Positions 1-11,200 of a stretch of 64,000 nt of DNA are shown here, in pieces; the first letter of the stretch is position 1; each line of letters starts with the position of its first letter. The stretch lies in NCBI GenBank assembly GCA_012932295.1, contig JAAONU010000006.1, positions 28,298,882-28,362,881 on the forward strand, in the 5' to 3' direction. The translations under genes and the position numbers were made by a program. Under the pieces are notes generated by a model. It searched no databases. It was not told the DNA's origin and saw only the letters and a list, made by a program, of their open reading frames with translations. This stretch comes from Cyclina sinensis (Eukaryota > Mollusca > Bivalvia > Venerida > Veneridae).

Positions 1-3000
1 ACAATGATTACCGTTTTTAACAAATGCGTGGATCAGTCTGTAGTGACAATGATTACCATCTTTAACAAATGCGTGAATCAGTCACTAGTGACAATGATTA
101 CCATCTTTTACCAATGCGTGAATCAGTCACTAGTGACCATGATTACCATCTTTAACCAATGCGTGAATCAGTCTCTAGTGACAATGATTACCATCTTTAA
201 CCAATGCGTAAATCAGTCACTCGTGACAATGATTACCATCTTTTACCAATGCGTGAATCAGTCACTAGTGACAATGATTACCATCTTTAACCAATGCATG
301 AATCAGTCACTAGTGACCATGATTACCATCTTTAACCAATGCGTGAATCAGTCTCTAGTGACAATGATTACCATCTTTAACCAATGCGTAAATCAGTCTC
401 TAGTGACAATGATTACCATCTTTTACCAATGCGTGAATCAGTCTCTAGTGACAATGATTACCATCTTTAACCAATGCGTGAATCAGTCACTAGTGACAAT
501 GATTACCATCTTTTACCAATGCGTGAATCAGTCTCTAGTGACAATGATTACCATCTTTAACCAATGCGTGAATCAGTCTCTAGTGACAATGATTACCATC
601 TTTTACCAATGCGTGAATCAGTCACTAGTGACAATGATTACCATCTTTAACCAATGCATGAATCAGTCACTAGTGACCATGATTACCATCTTTAACCAAT
701 GCGTGAATCAGTCACTAGTGACAATGATTACCATCTTTTACCAATGCGTGAATCAGTCTCTAGTGACAATGATTACCATCTTTATCAAATGCGTGAATCA
801 GTCTCTAGTGACAATGATTACCATCTTTAACCAATGCGTGAATAAGTCTCTAGTGACAATGATTACCATCTTTATCAAATGCGTGAATCAGTCTCTAGTG
901 ACAATGATTACCATCTTTATCAAATGCGTGAATCAGTCTCTAGTGACAATGATTACCATCTTTATCAAATGCGTGGATCAGTCTGTAGTGACAATGATTA
1001 CCATCTTTTACCAATGCGTGAATCAGTCACTAGTGACAATGATTACCATCTTTTACCAATGCGTGAATCAGTCACTAGTGACCATGATTACCATCTTTAA
1101 CCAATGCGTGAATCAGTCTCTAGTGACAATGATTACCATCTTTAACCAATGCGTAAATCAGTCACTAGTGACAATGATTACCATCTTTAACCAATGCGTG
1201 AATCAGTCTCTAGTGACAATGATTACCATCTTTAACCAATGCGTAAATCAGTCACTAGTGACCATGATTACCATCTTTAACCAATGCGTGAATCAGTCTC
1301 TAGTGACAATGATTACCATCTTTAACCAATGCGTAAATCAGTCACTAGTGACCATGATTACCATCTTTAACCAATGCGTGAATCAGTCTCTAGTGACAAT
1401 GATTACCATCTTTAACCAATGCGTGGATGAGTCTCTAGTGACAATGATTACCATCTTTAACCAATGCGTGAATCAGTCTCTAGTGACAATGATTACCATC
1501 TTTAACCAATGCGTGAATCAGTCTCTAGTGACAATGATTACCATCTTTAACCAATGCGTGGATCAGTCTGTAGTGACAATGATTACCATCTTTAACCAAT
1601 GCGTAAATCAGTCTCTAGTGACAATGATTACCATCTTTTACCAATGCGTAAATCAGTCACTAGTGACCATGATTACCATCTTTAACAAATGCGTGAATCA
1701 GTCTCTAGTGACAATGATTACCATCTTTAACCAATGCGTAAATCAGTCACTAGTGACCATGATTACCATCTTTAACCAATGCGTAAATCAGTCACTAGTG
1801 ACCATGATTACCATCTTTAACAAATGCGTGAATCAGTCTCTAGTGACAATGATTACCATCTTTAACCAATGCGTGAATCAGTCTCTAGTGACCATGATTA
1901 CCATCTTTAACAAATGCGTGAATCAGTCTCTAGTGACCATGATTACCATCTTTAACCAATGCGTGAATCAGTCTCTAGTGACAATGATTACCATCTTTAA
2001 CAAATGCGTGAATCAGTCTCTAGTGACCATGATTACCATCTTTAACCAATGCGTAAATCAGTCACTAGTGACCATGATTACCATCTTTAACCAATGCGTA
2101 AATCAGTCACTAGTGACCATGATTACCATCTTTAACAAATGCGTGAATCAGTCTCTAGTGACAATGATTACCATCTTTGACCAATGCGTGAATCAGTCAC
2201 TAGTGACAATGATTACCATCTTTAACCAATGCGTGAATCAGTCTCTAGTGACAATGATTACCATCTTTAACAAATGCGTGGATCAGTCACTAGTGACAAT
2301 GATTACCATCTTTAACCAATGCGTGAATCAGTCTCTAGTGACAATGATTACCATCTTTAACCAATGCGTGAATCAGTCACTAGTGACAATGATTACTATC
2401 TTTAACAAATGCGTAAATCAGTCACTAGTGACAATGATTACCATCTTTAACCAATGCGTGGATCAGTCTGTAGTGACAATGATTACCATCTTTAACCAAT
2501 GCGTAAATCAGTCTCTAGTGACAATGATTACCATCTTTAACCAATGCGTGGATCAGTCTGTAGTGACAATGATTACCATCTTTAACCAATGCGTGAATCA
2601 GTCACTAGTGACAATGATTACCATCTTTAACCAATGCGTGGATCAGTCACTAGTGACAATGATTACCATCTTTAACAAATGCGTAAATCAGTCTCTAGTG
2701 ACAATGATTACCATCTTTAACCAATGCGTGGATCAGTCTGTAGTGACAATGATTACCATCTTTAACCAATGCGTGAATCAGTCACTAGTGACAATGATTA
2801 CCATCTTTAACCAATGCGTGGATCAGTCTGTAGTGACAATGATTACCATCTTTAACCAATGCGTGAATCAGTCTCTAGTGACAATGATTACCATCTTTAA
2901 CAAATGCGTAAATCAGTCTCTAGTGACAATGATTACCATCTTTAACCAATGCGTGGATCAGTCACTAGTGACAATGATTACCATCTTTAACCAATGCGTG

Positions 3001-4390
3001 GATCAGTCTGTAGTGACAATGATTACCATCTTTAACCAATGCGTGAATCAGTCTCTAGTGACAATGATTACCATCTTTAACCAATGCGTGAATCAGTCTC
3101 TAGTGACAATGATTACCATCTTTAACCAATGCGTGAATCAGTCTCTAGTGACAATGATTACCATCTTTAACCAATGCGTGGATCAGTCACTAGTGACAAT
3201 GATTAACATCTTTAACCAATGCGTGGATCAGTCTGTAGTGACAATGATTACCATCTTTAACCAATGCGTGGATCAGTCTGTAGTGACAATGATTACCATC
3301 TTTAACCAATGCGTGAATCAGTCTCTAGTGACAATGATTACCATCTTTAACCAATGCGTGAATCAGTCTCTAGTGACAATGATTACCATCTTTAACCAAT
3401 GCGTGGATCAGTCTGTAGTGACAATGATTACCATCTTTAACCAATGCGTGGATCAGTCTGTAGTGACAATGATTACCATCTTTAACCAATGCGTGGATCA
3501 GTCTGTAGTGACAATGATTACCATCTTTAACCAATGCGTGGATCAGTCTGTAGTGACAATGATTACTATCTTTTACCAATGCGTGGATCAGTCTCTAGTG
3601 ACAATGATTACCATCTTTTACCAATGCGTGAATCAGTCACTAGTGACAATGATTACCATCTTTTACCAATGCGTGAATCAGTCACTAGTGACAATGATTA
3701 TCATCTTTAACAAAGGCGTGGATCAGTCACTAATTACAATGATTACCGTCTTTAACCAATGCGTGGATCAGTCTCTAATGACAATGATTATCATCTTTAA
3801 CAAATGCGTGGATCAGTCTCTAGTGACAATGATTACCGTTTTTAACAAATGCGTGGATCAGTCTTTAATGACAATGATTATCATCTTTAACCAATGCGTG
3901 AATCAGTCTCTTGTGACAATGATTAGCATCTTTAACCAATGCGTGAATCAGTCCCTAGTGACAATGATTAGCATCTTTAACCAATGCGTGGATCAGTCTC
4001 TAGTGACAATGATTATCATCATTAACCAATGCGTAGAACAGACTCTATTGACAATGATGCGTAGAACAGACTCTAGTGAAAATGATTATTATCTTATATC
4101 GATGTGTAGAACAGTCTCTAGTGACAACGATTATCATTTTAAATCGATGCATAGAACAAATTCTAGTGACAAACATTATCATCTGAAACCGATGCGTAGA
4201 ACAGATTCTAGTGTTAATGATTTTCAACTTAAATCGATGCGCAGATCAGATTCTAGAGACAACGATTATCATCGTAAATCGATGCGTAGAACAGACTCTA
4301 GTATCAATGATTTTCAACTTAGATTGATGCGCATAACAGATTCTAGTGACAACGATTTTCAACTTAGATCGATGCGTAGAACAGACACTA
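1..4390. repeat. 45-bp minisatellite array, about 95 units, truncated at left edge
   Basis: A 45-bp unit (core GATTACCATCTTTAACCAAT, then a GCGTGAATCAGTC..CTAGTG half) repeats almost without interruption to about 4055, then as seven to eight diverged units to about 4390. Variation in the main block is confined to a few positions (TTTAAC/TTTTAC/TTTATC; GTGAAT/GTAAAT/GTGGAT; TCTCTA/TCACTA/TCTGTA). Since 45 is a multiple of 3 and one frame lacks stops, the array makes a 1491-codon open frame at 4-4479 with a 15-residue period (MITIFNQCVNQSLVT). I regard it as non-coding: at 4057 a truncated unit shifts the open frame into another register of the same repeat, and the asparaginase gene's missing 5' exons must lie to the left, making this intronic. 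Confidence 0.93.
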
Positions 4391-5199
4391 GTGACAATAG
4401 TCAAACACTTTTTGAGTTATTTTCCGAACAAAAATTAAGTATGAAATATAACAAAGGGCAATTACTGCGGACAGATTGAAGGAGACTGTTACCATATCCA
4501 CCGCCGCCTTTTCGGCGGGGGATAAAAAATACGCGACCATGGTACAAACACACATTTATTTAGAAAGAAAGGATCCCCGCGCAGAAAACTTTTTACTTGG
4601 CCGAAAGGCAAAAAACAAAATGTTTTATTTCACCTCTTTGATATTTTCGCCGACAATTTAACATCGTTTCCCTTATCGCGAATATCAAATGTGCAAATTG
4701 TTAAGTAACTGAAAAATGCTTATGAAGCTATTAGATAACATTTAGGTTCAGTCAGAAAGCCTAAGTGCTTGTTTCCGAGGGTCCTTTCTTTTTCTTGGCA
4801 AATGATCAATGAAATGTTGAAGTTTTTTTTTATATACCAATGATTGTTTAGCAGAGATCCTTCTGTCTCTTTACAGTGAACCGGAAGTCGAGGTGAAAAA
4901 TCGTTTCTTAATCAAATCGTTGTACTGTTACAAAGTCAAAGTGTTCTAAAGTGAGTCAAGGCTAAACTACCTCCACACTTATAAATGCTGACAGTAACGT
5001 TTTTCACAGTTTCGGTGGTATTGATAAACCATTACTAAGTAATGTTCTGTAATTTGAAATGTTGGACCAATTAGTGCACATGTTGATAAAGGCAATTAAC
5101 TAAAGATAACAAAGAAATATTAACACAACATGCTTAACGTTTCAAATGACTTCAATAAATGCCAGACCGACTATATTTGATAGCAAAAGCTAGGGACAA
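4391..5199. other. Intronic sequence, no gene seen
   Basis: About 0.8 kb of AT-rich sequence after the minisatellite. Both strands were read for exon-like stretches resembling the N-terminal half of an asparaginase (HGGAG, DAVE, NAG motifs) and none was recognised. A short GC-rich inverted motif (CCGCCGCC..GGCGGGGG) occurs near 4499-4520. Confidence 0.6.
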
Positions 5200-6069
5200 G
5201 TTAATATCTATGGCGTGTCAAACGTAGCAATATTTAATAAATTTCATTTATATTCAATAAATTTTCATTCATATACAATAAATGTTCAGTTATGTTAAAT
5301 ATTTTCTTATTTATATGCAATATTCTCTTATTTATATTCAATATTTTTCATTTATATGCAATATTTTTCATTTATATGATTTTATTTAAATGCCATGAAT
5401 TTCATTTATGTGCTATAAATTTTATTCATATTTTATAATATTTCATTTATATTCAATAAAATGGTATTTATATTCAAATAAAATGTTATAATCATTCAAG
5501 AAAATTTCATTTTTTATGTTATAGATTCCATTTAAATGCAATAAAGTTGATTTACATTCAAATAACTTTTTTTATTGAAATGTAAAAACTTGTTGCATAA
5601 TGTGGCCTCCGACGTAGTACTGTACCCAGAATGTATTTATTTAATGTAAATGTAAGTGGATTTTTCGCATCTAAATGAAAATATTGAACATAAATGAGTT
5701 TTATTGCATATAAATAAAAACAATAATTGCATTTAAATGAGACTTTATAGCATATGAATGAAAATTATGTCATATAAATAAAATAAAGATTGCTTATTGA
5801 AAATAAATCAAATTTAGAGCACATAAATAAAATTCATTGCATTTAAATGTAAATATTGAATACAAAAGAAAAAAATATAGCATATAAATAAAAAATATCG
5901 CATTTATATTGAGAATAATTGCATATGAAGAAAAAGTTGAATATAGATAAAATAAAATAAAAATAACAATTATTGCATATAAATAAACATGTAGAACACA
6001 AATAGAAAAAAATGCATTTAAACGGAACTTTTTGAATACTGCAATGTTCGACATGCCTTAGGTATTAAC
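5200..6069. mobile_element. AT-rich foldback element built of ~20-bp tandem repeats in both orientations
   Basis: From about 5230 to 5580 a degenerate ~20-bp unit (TTTCATTTATATGCAATA) repeats on the + strand. From about 5690 to 6035 the same unit repeats in reverse complement (TATTGCATATAAATAAAA). The outer ends are inverted repeats: GTTAATATCTATGGCGTGTC at 5200 matches the complement of 6050-6069 (GTTAATACCTAAGGCATGTC). The central spacer of roughly 60 bp (about 5590-5650) is less repetitive. No coding capacity and no convincing target duplication are visible. This is a small foldback-type transposon or palindromic satellite inside the asparaginase intron. Confidence 0.75.
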
Positions 6070-6075
6070 GATTAT

Positions 6076-7236
6076 TTATTTTTTTATCGTTATTATGTCG
6101 TTTCATTGAATGAAATTATCGACATTTAACCAAGGTATCAATCTGAAACAATGATGAAGACTTCATCGATATGAAGATCAAAATATCATGGTTGATAATA
6201 ATTGATCCCTTAAAAATAATATTGATAACGTGGGTTCGACCTTACAGCAAATAACGCTCCCATGCAGTAATCTCCCTTTCATTGTGGAGTGCGTGGAGAT
6301 ATGACGAAATTCGGGATCAGTTAATAACGGCCAATACTATTTCGGTTTCTTATTCGGTAATCCATTGAATAATGACCTGAAGATCAAGTGTATAAGAATT
6401 TTGAGTATACACTTGTGATTGTATAGATACAACCTCTGACAAACGTTTCAGGAAATTGATTCTTTTACTCAGAGGTAAGAGCACTCGTTTAGCAAACTAC
6501 TTCTGATCGAGGCCGGATGAGTACGAATTGCACTCACCGATGATCTATTTAAATGCACTAAAAATCTACAGTTATATTGATATTCTTTACGAGTAAAATT
6601 ACCTCTATCCTACGGAATACCGTTAGGGCCATCGTGGTTAGACGTTATAATCCATTGTCGCCATCGCACTATCGCGTTTTCGCATTATCGTACTGTCGTC
6701 ATCGCATTATTGCACTGTCGCTATCGCATTATCGCACTGTCGCCATCGCATTATCGCACTATCGCATTGTCGCCCTCTGGATTATAACGTCTTACCACGA
6801 TGGCCCTAACGGTATTCCGTAAAAATGTGACTTAAACACAAACTGTGACAAACTATAGGCGAACTGTAAATAATTTTAAAAGTGGGTCCAACTTCATACA
6901 AAAAAAAACGATGTGCGCATGTGTACCTGAAGGCGATAGTCGACAATGCGATAGTGCGATAATGCGATGGCGACAGTGCGATAATGCGATGGCGACAAAG
7001 CGATGATGCGATGGCGACAGTACGATATGACTATCGCATTGTCGCCATCGCACTATTGCATTATCGCACTGTCGCCATCGCATTATCGCACTGTCGCCAT
7101 CGCACTATCGCATTGTCGCCCTCTGGATTATAACGTCTAACCACGATGGCCCTAACGGTATTCCGTAGTATCCGACACGTTCACGTATTCTTAATCTTCT
7201 GCGGCGACTTAAAGCAGTGCAGCAATGTTTTACTTG
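6076..7236. repeat. Interspersed repeat family X, copy A (interrupted by a MITE)
   Basis: The stretches 6076-6605 and 7173-7236 align with 25041-25405. Shared landmarks in order are TATGTCGTTTCA / CATGTCGTTTCA, GACTTCATCGATATGAA / TGCTTCATCGGTATGAA, GATCCCTTAAAA, TGATCGAGGC, ATGAGTACGAATT, AAATGCACTA and TCTTCTGCGSCGACTT. Copy A contains the 6610-7168 insertion that copy B lacks, so the pair gives a filled and an empty site. No open frame is conserved between them. The family identity is unknown to me. Confidence 0.75.
6610..7168. mobile_element. MITE-like element with 45-bp perfect TIRs, 4-bp flanking repeat TATC
   Basis: The left end 6610-6654 (starts CTACGGAATACCGTTAGGGC) is an exact inverted copy of 7124-7168. 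TATC flanks both sides (6606-6609, 7169-7172), consistent with a 4-bp target duplication. The interior is full of short GC-rich motifs (TCGCCATCGCA, TTATCGCACTG) in both orientations. A second copy of the right end lies at 6778-6821, so 6610-6821 is itself a shorter TIR unit, and the whole looks composite or tandemly extended. It has no coding capacity. Confidence 0.8.
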
Positions 7237-8099
7237 TTTGTATTGAATCTGTGCAGACATATTACGAATGATTTTCGGTTTCACATAAAGTGACGTAATT
7301 TACTTGGAATAAGAAAACAATAACTACGGGTCACGCAGGAAGTGCATTTGAACATTTGAATTAGAGTTTCAGTTTAGATAGATAAATTTCTTTATTTCCC
7401 TCACTAGGAGAGCATTCGTTTACTAACAGTATTTACAAGTACACATGAAAAAATATAATTGAATAAAGAATAAAAGGCAATAGGAAATACGTGAACTTTA
7501 CACTGAAGCAGAACAAAAGAATATAATAGAACAGAACTGTTCTGTTATGTTCAACATAGGTATATACATGTTATACATGACATGTCAGATATTACAGAAA
7601 AATAAGGTGAAGTATCTCAAACAAAATGAACATTAGTAAGTATTTCTGCTTTAAGTGCCAATGCTCAACCTTACTCAAACAGAAAGCAAGGCCGATGTCA
7701 AAATAATATTGCATAAATGTGAGACAGGGCTTGTTCTGGTTTAACCAGTCAAGCGCAAGATGGTTCACAGAACAACTATTTAGTGTAGACGTATATCGTA
7801 GGAGCATTACATTTTTATGTTTTATCACTTGTACTTGACTGTGTTCGAAGTAAGGTCGTATTAGGTAATTTATTATATGTTACAAGTACGTACTTTTAGT
7901 GATTTACACATGAAATGTAAGTTACGAAGTGTTGCTTTTTACAAGATGACTTGAACTTCATCGATCTTAAACTCTTAAGTATTATAACTAGACTAAGAAA
8001 CGCTCTGATGCCGTCACTGGTGAGTGGTGATACAATCTAAACTTAAGATTAGATAAAGATACAATATGAGTGTATGTAGTCAAAATGTTTGAATTCCAG
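7237..8099. other. Intronic sequence, no gene seen
   Basis: AT-rich intron sequence of the asparaginase gene leading to the acceptor TTCCAG at 8094-8099. A small palindrome GAACAGAACTGTTC lies near 7530. No exon or RNA gene was recognised. Confidence 0.6.
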
Positions 8100-8242
8100 G
8101 TAAGGGTTCTGTACTGACGGCGAATGGTGAAGTAGAAATGGACGCCGTGATAATGGACGGAAAGACGTTAAAGTCAGGAGCCGTAGCTTGTGTTAATAAT
8201 ATACAAAATCCAATTGTTTTAGCAAGACAAGTCATGGAAAAG
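8100..8242 (+). CDS. ASRGL1-like exon a
   Basis: Acceptor TTCCAG precedes 8100 and donor GTATAA follows 8242. The exon opens with two bases of a split codon and continues [15 protein letters not shown], ending VLARQVMEK in phase 0. It lies just after the expected NAG motif of the alpha chain, so it is an internal exon. Confidence 0.9.
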
Positions 8243-11200
8243 GTATAAAACAACTTAAAGGGTTGTGCACTTAGTTTTTCTCTTTGTTCATGCTGTATTA
8301 TTAGGAAATCAGGGATCAAATCATCAGCTCTTTACTACGGAATCCCGTTCGGACCACATAAAATATCGCATGTTTGACAGACGAGATAAAAAGTATCTTG
8401 TCTTGCCCTTTCAGGTGAACATATATATACTGGCCAAAATTAAAACCTGGCGAGGAAGTACAGGCGAAATTTTGCATCTCAGTTATTGAATGTGTCAATT
8501 CAAATAATCCTTGTGAGGCTAAAAGTAGAAGTTGCATGTCTTGCGTTAAATTTTAGCGAGGATTTAACTAAAATTTCGCTTGTCTTGCCGGGAATATTTT
8601 ATCGAGGACTATTTTATCCGTAGCATTATTTTGTCGAAACATTACACATCACCGGTAATGGTAAAAAGCCGGGTTTTCAATTTCGACAATACCACAATTC
8701 AAGTTAATTTATCGCGGTGCGGAAAACGCTATGAAGCATTTTATCGGTTTAGTTTTCGACCATGTTTCCTCGCAAAGTTTTAACACGAGACAAAGGACAT
8801 TTTATTTTGAGTCTCGCGAGGATTAAAGTGACACATGCGAAAATTTAAAAGTTAAATTTCGCCTGTATTTCCTCGCAAGGTTTTAAATTTTTGCTAGTAT
8901 AATGTTTACCTAAAACCGCGAGACAAGAGATTTTTTGTCAACCTTGCCTGTCAAACAGGTGATATGTAACGTGACCCACACGGGATGTCGTACTAAACAT
9001 TACATAGTTTCCTTCATGTACGACTTATCTTATCTGAATGATGAAATAAGGAAGAAGATATTTCCTTCCTGTACGACTTATCTTACCTGAATGATGAAAT
9101 AAGGAAGAATATATTTCCTTCCTGTACGACTTATCTTACTGAATGATGAAATAAGGAAGAAGATATTTCCTTCCTGTACGACTTATCTTATCTGAATGAT
9201 GAAATAAGGAAGAATATATAAACCTTCCTGTCCGACATTTCTTATCTGAATGATGAAATAAGGAAGAAGATATTTCCTTCCTGTACGACTTATCTTATCT
9301 GAATGATGAAATAAGGAAGAATATATAAACCTTCCTGTACGACTTATCTTATCTGAATGATGAAATAAAGAAGAATATATTTCCTTCCTGTACGACTTAT
9401 CTTATCTGAATGATGAAATAAGGAAGAATATATTTCCTTCCTGTCCGACATTTCTTATCTGAATGATGAAATAAGGAAGAAGATATTTCCTTCCTGTACG
9501 ACTTATCTTATCTGAATGATGAAATAAGGAAGAATATATTTCCTTCCTGTACGACTTATCTTATCTGAATGATGAAATAAGGAAGAAGATATTTCCTTCC
9601 TGTACAACTTATCTTATCTGAATGATGAAATAAGGAAGAATATATTTCCTTCCTGTACAATTTATCTTATCTGAATGATGAAATAAGGAAGAATATATTT
9701 CCTTCCTGTACGACTTATCTTATCTGAATGATGAAATAAGGAAGAATATATTTCCTTCCTGTACAACTTATCTTATCTGAATGATGAAATAAGGAAGAAT
9801 ATATTTCCTTCCTGTCCGACATTTCTTATCTGAATGATGAAATAAGGAAGAAGATATTTCCTTCCTGTACGACTTATCTTATCTGAATGATGAAATAAGG
9901 AAGAATATATAAACCTTCCTGTACGACTTATCTTATCTGAATGATGAAATAAAGAAGAATATATTTCCTTCCTGTCCGACTTATCTTATCTGAATGATGA
10001 AATAAGGAAGAATATATTTCCTTCCTGTCCGACATTTCTTATCTGAATGATGAAATAAGGAAGAATATATTTCCTTCCTGTCCGACTTATCTTATCTGAA
10101 TGATGAAATAAGGAAGACTATATTTCCTTCCTGTACGACTTATCTTATCTGAATGATGAAATAAGGAAGAATATATAAACCTTCCTGTACGACTTATCTT
10201 ATCTGAATGATGAAATAAAGAAGAATATATTTCCTTCCTGTCCGACTTATCTTATCTGAATGATGAAATAAGGAAGAATATATTTCCTTCCTGTCCGACA
10301 TTTCTTATCTGAATGATGAAATAAGGAAGAATATATTTCCTTCCTGTCCGACTTATCTTATCTGAATGATGAAATAAGGAAGACTATATTTCCTTCCTGT
10401 ACGACTTATCTTATCTGAATGATGAAATAAGGAAGAATATATTTCCTTCCTGTACGACTTATCTTATCTGAATGATGAAATAAAGAAGAATATATTTCCT
10501 TCCTGTACGACTTATCTTATCTGAATGATGAAATAAGGAAGAATATATTTCCTTCCTGTCCGACATTTCTTATCTGAATGATGAAATAAGGAAGAATATA
10601 TTTCCTTCCTGTCCGACTTATCTTATCTGAATGATGAAATAAGGAAGAATATATTTCCTTCCTGTCCGACTTATCTTATCTGAATGATGAAATAAGGAAG
10701 AATATATTTCCTTCCTGTACGACTTATCTTATCTGAATGATGAAATAAAGAAGAATATATTTCCTTCCTGTACAACTTATCTTATCTGAATGATGAAATA
10801 AGGAAGAATATATTTCCTTCCTGTACGACTTATCTTATCTGAATGATGAAATAAGGAAGAATATATTTCCTTCCTGTACAACTTATCTTATCTGAATGAT
10901 GAAATAAGGAAGAATATATTTCCTTCCTGTACGACTTATCTTATCTGAATGATGAAATAAAGAAGAATATATTTCCTTCCTGTACAACTTATCTTATCTG
11001 AATGATGAAATAAAGAAGAATATATTTCCTTTCTGTACGACTTATCTTATCTGAATGATGAAATAAAGAAGAATATATTTCCTTCCTGTACAACTTATCT
11101 TATCTGAATGATGAAATAAGGAAGAATATATTTCCTTCCTGTACGACTTATCTTATCTGAATGATGAAATAAAGAAGAATATATTTCCTTCCTGTACAAC

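Noticed and set aside
4..4479. 1491-aa repetitive protein
   Set aside because: Open frame follows from a 45-bp stop-free unit; register changes at 4057; unit differences are mostly replacements; location is inside the asparaginase intron as far as can be judged.
4480..8099. N-terminal exons of the asparaginase
   Set aside because: No HGGAG, DAVE or NAG-like coding segment with splice sites could be read; they are presumed to be left of the window.
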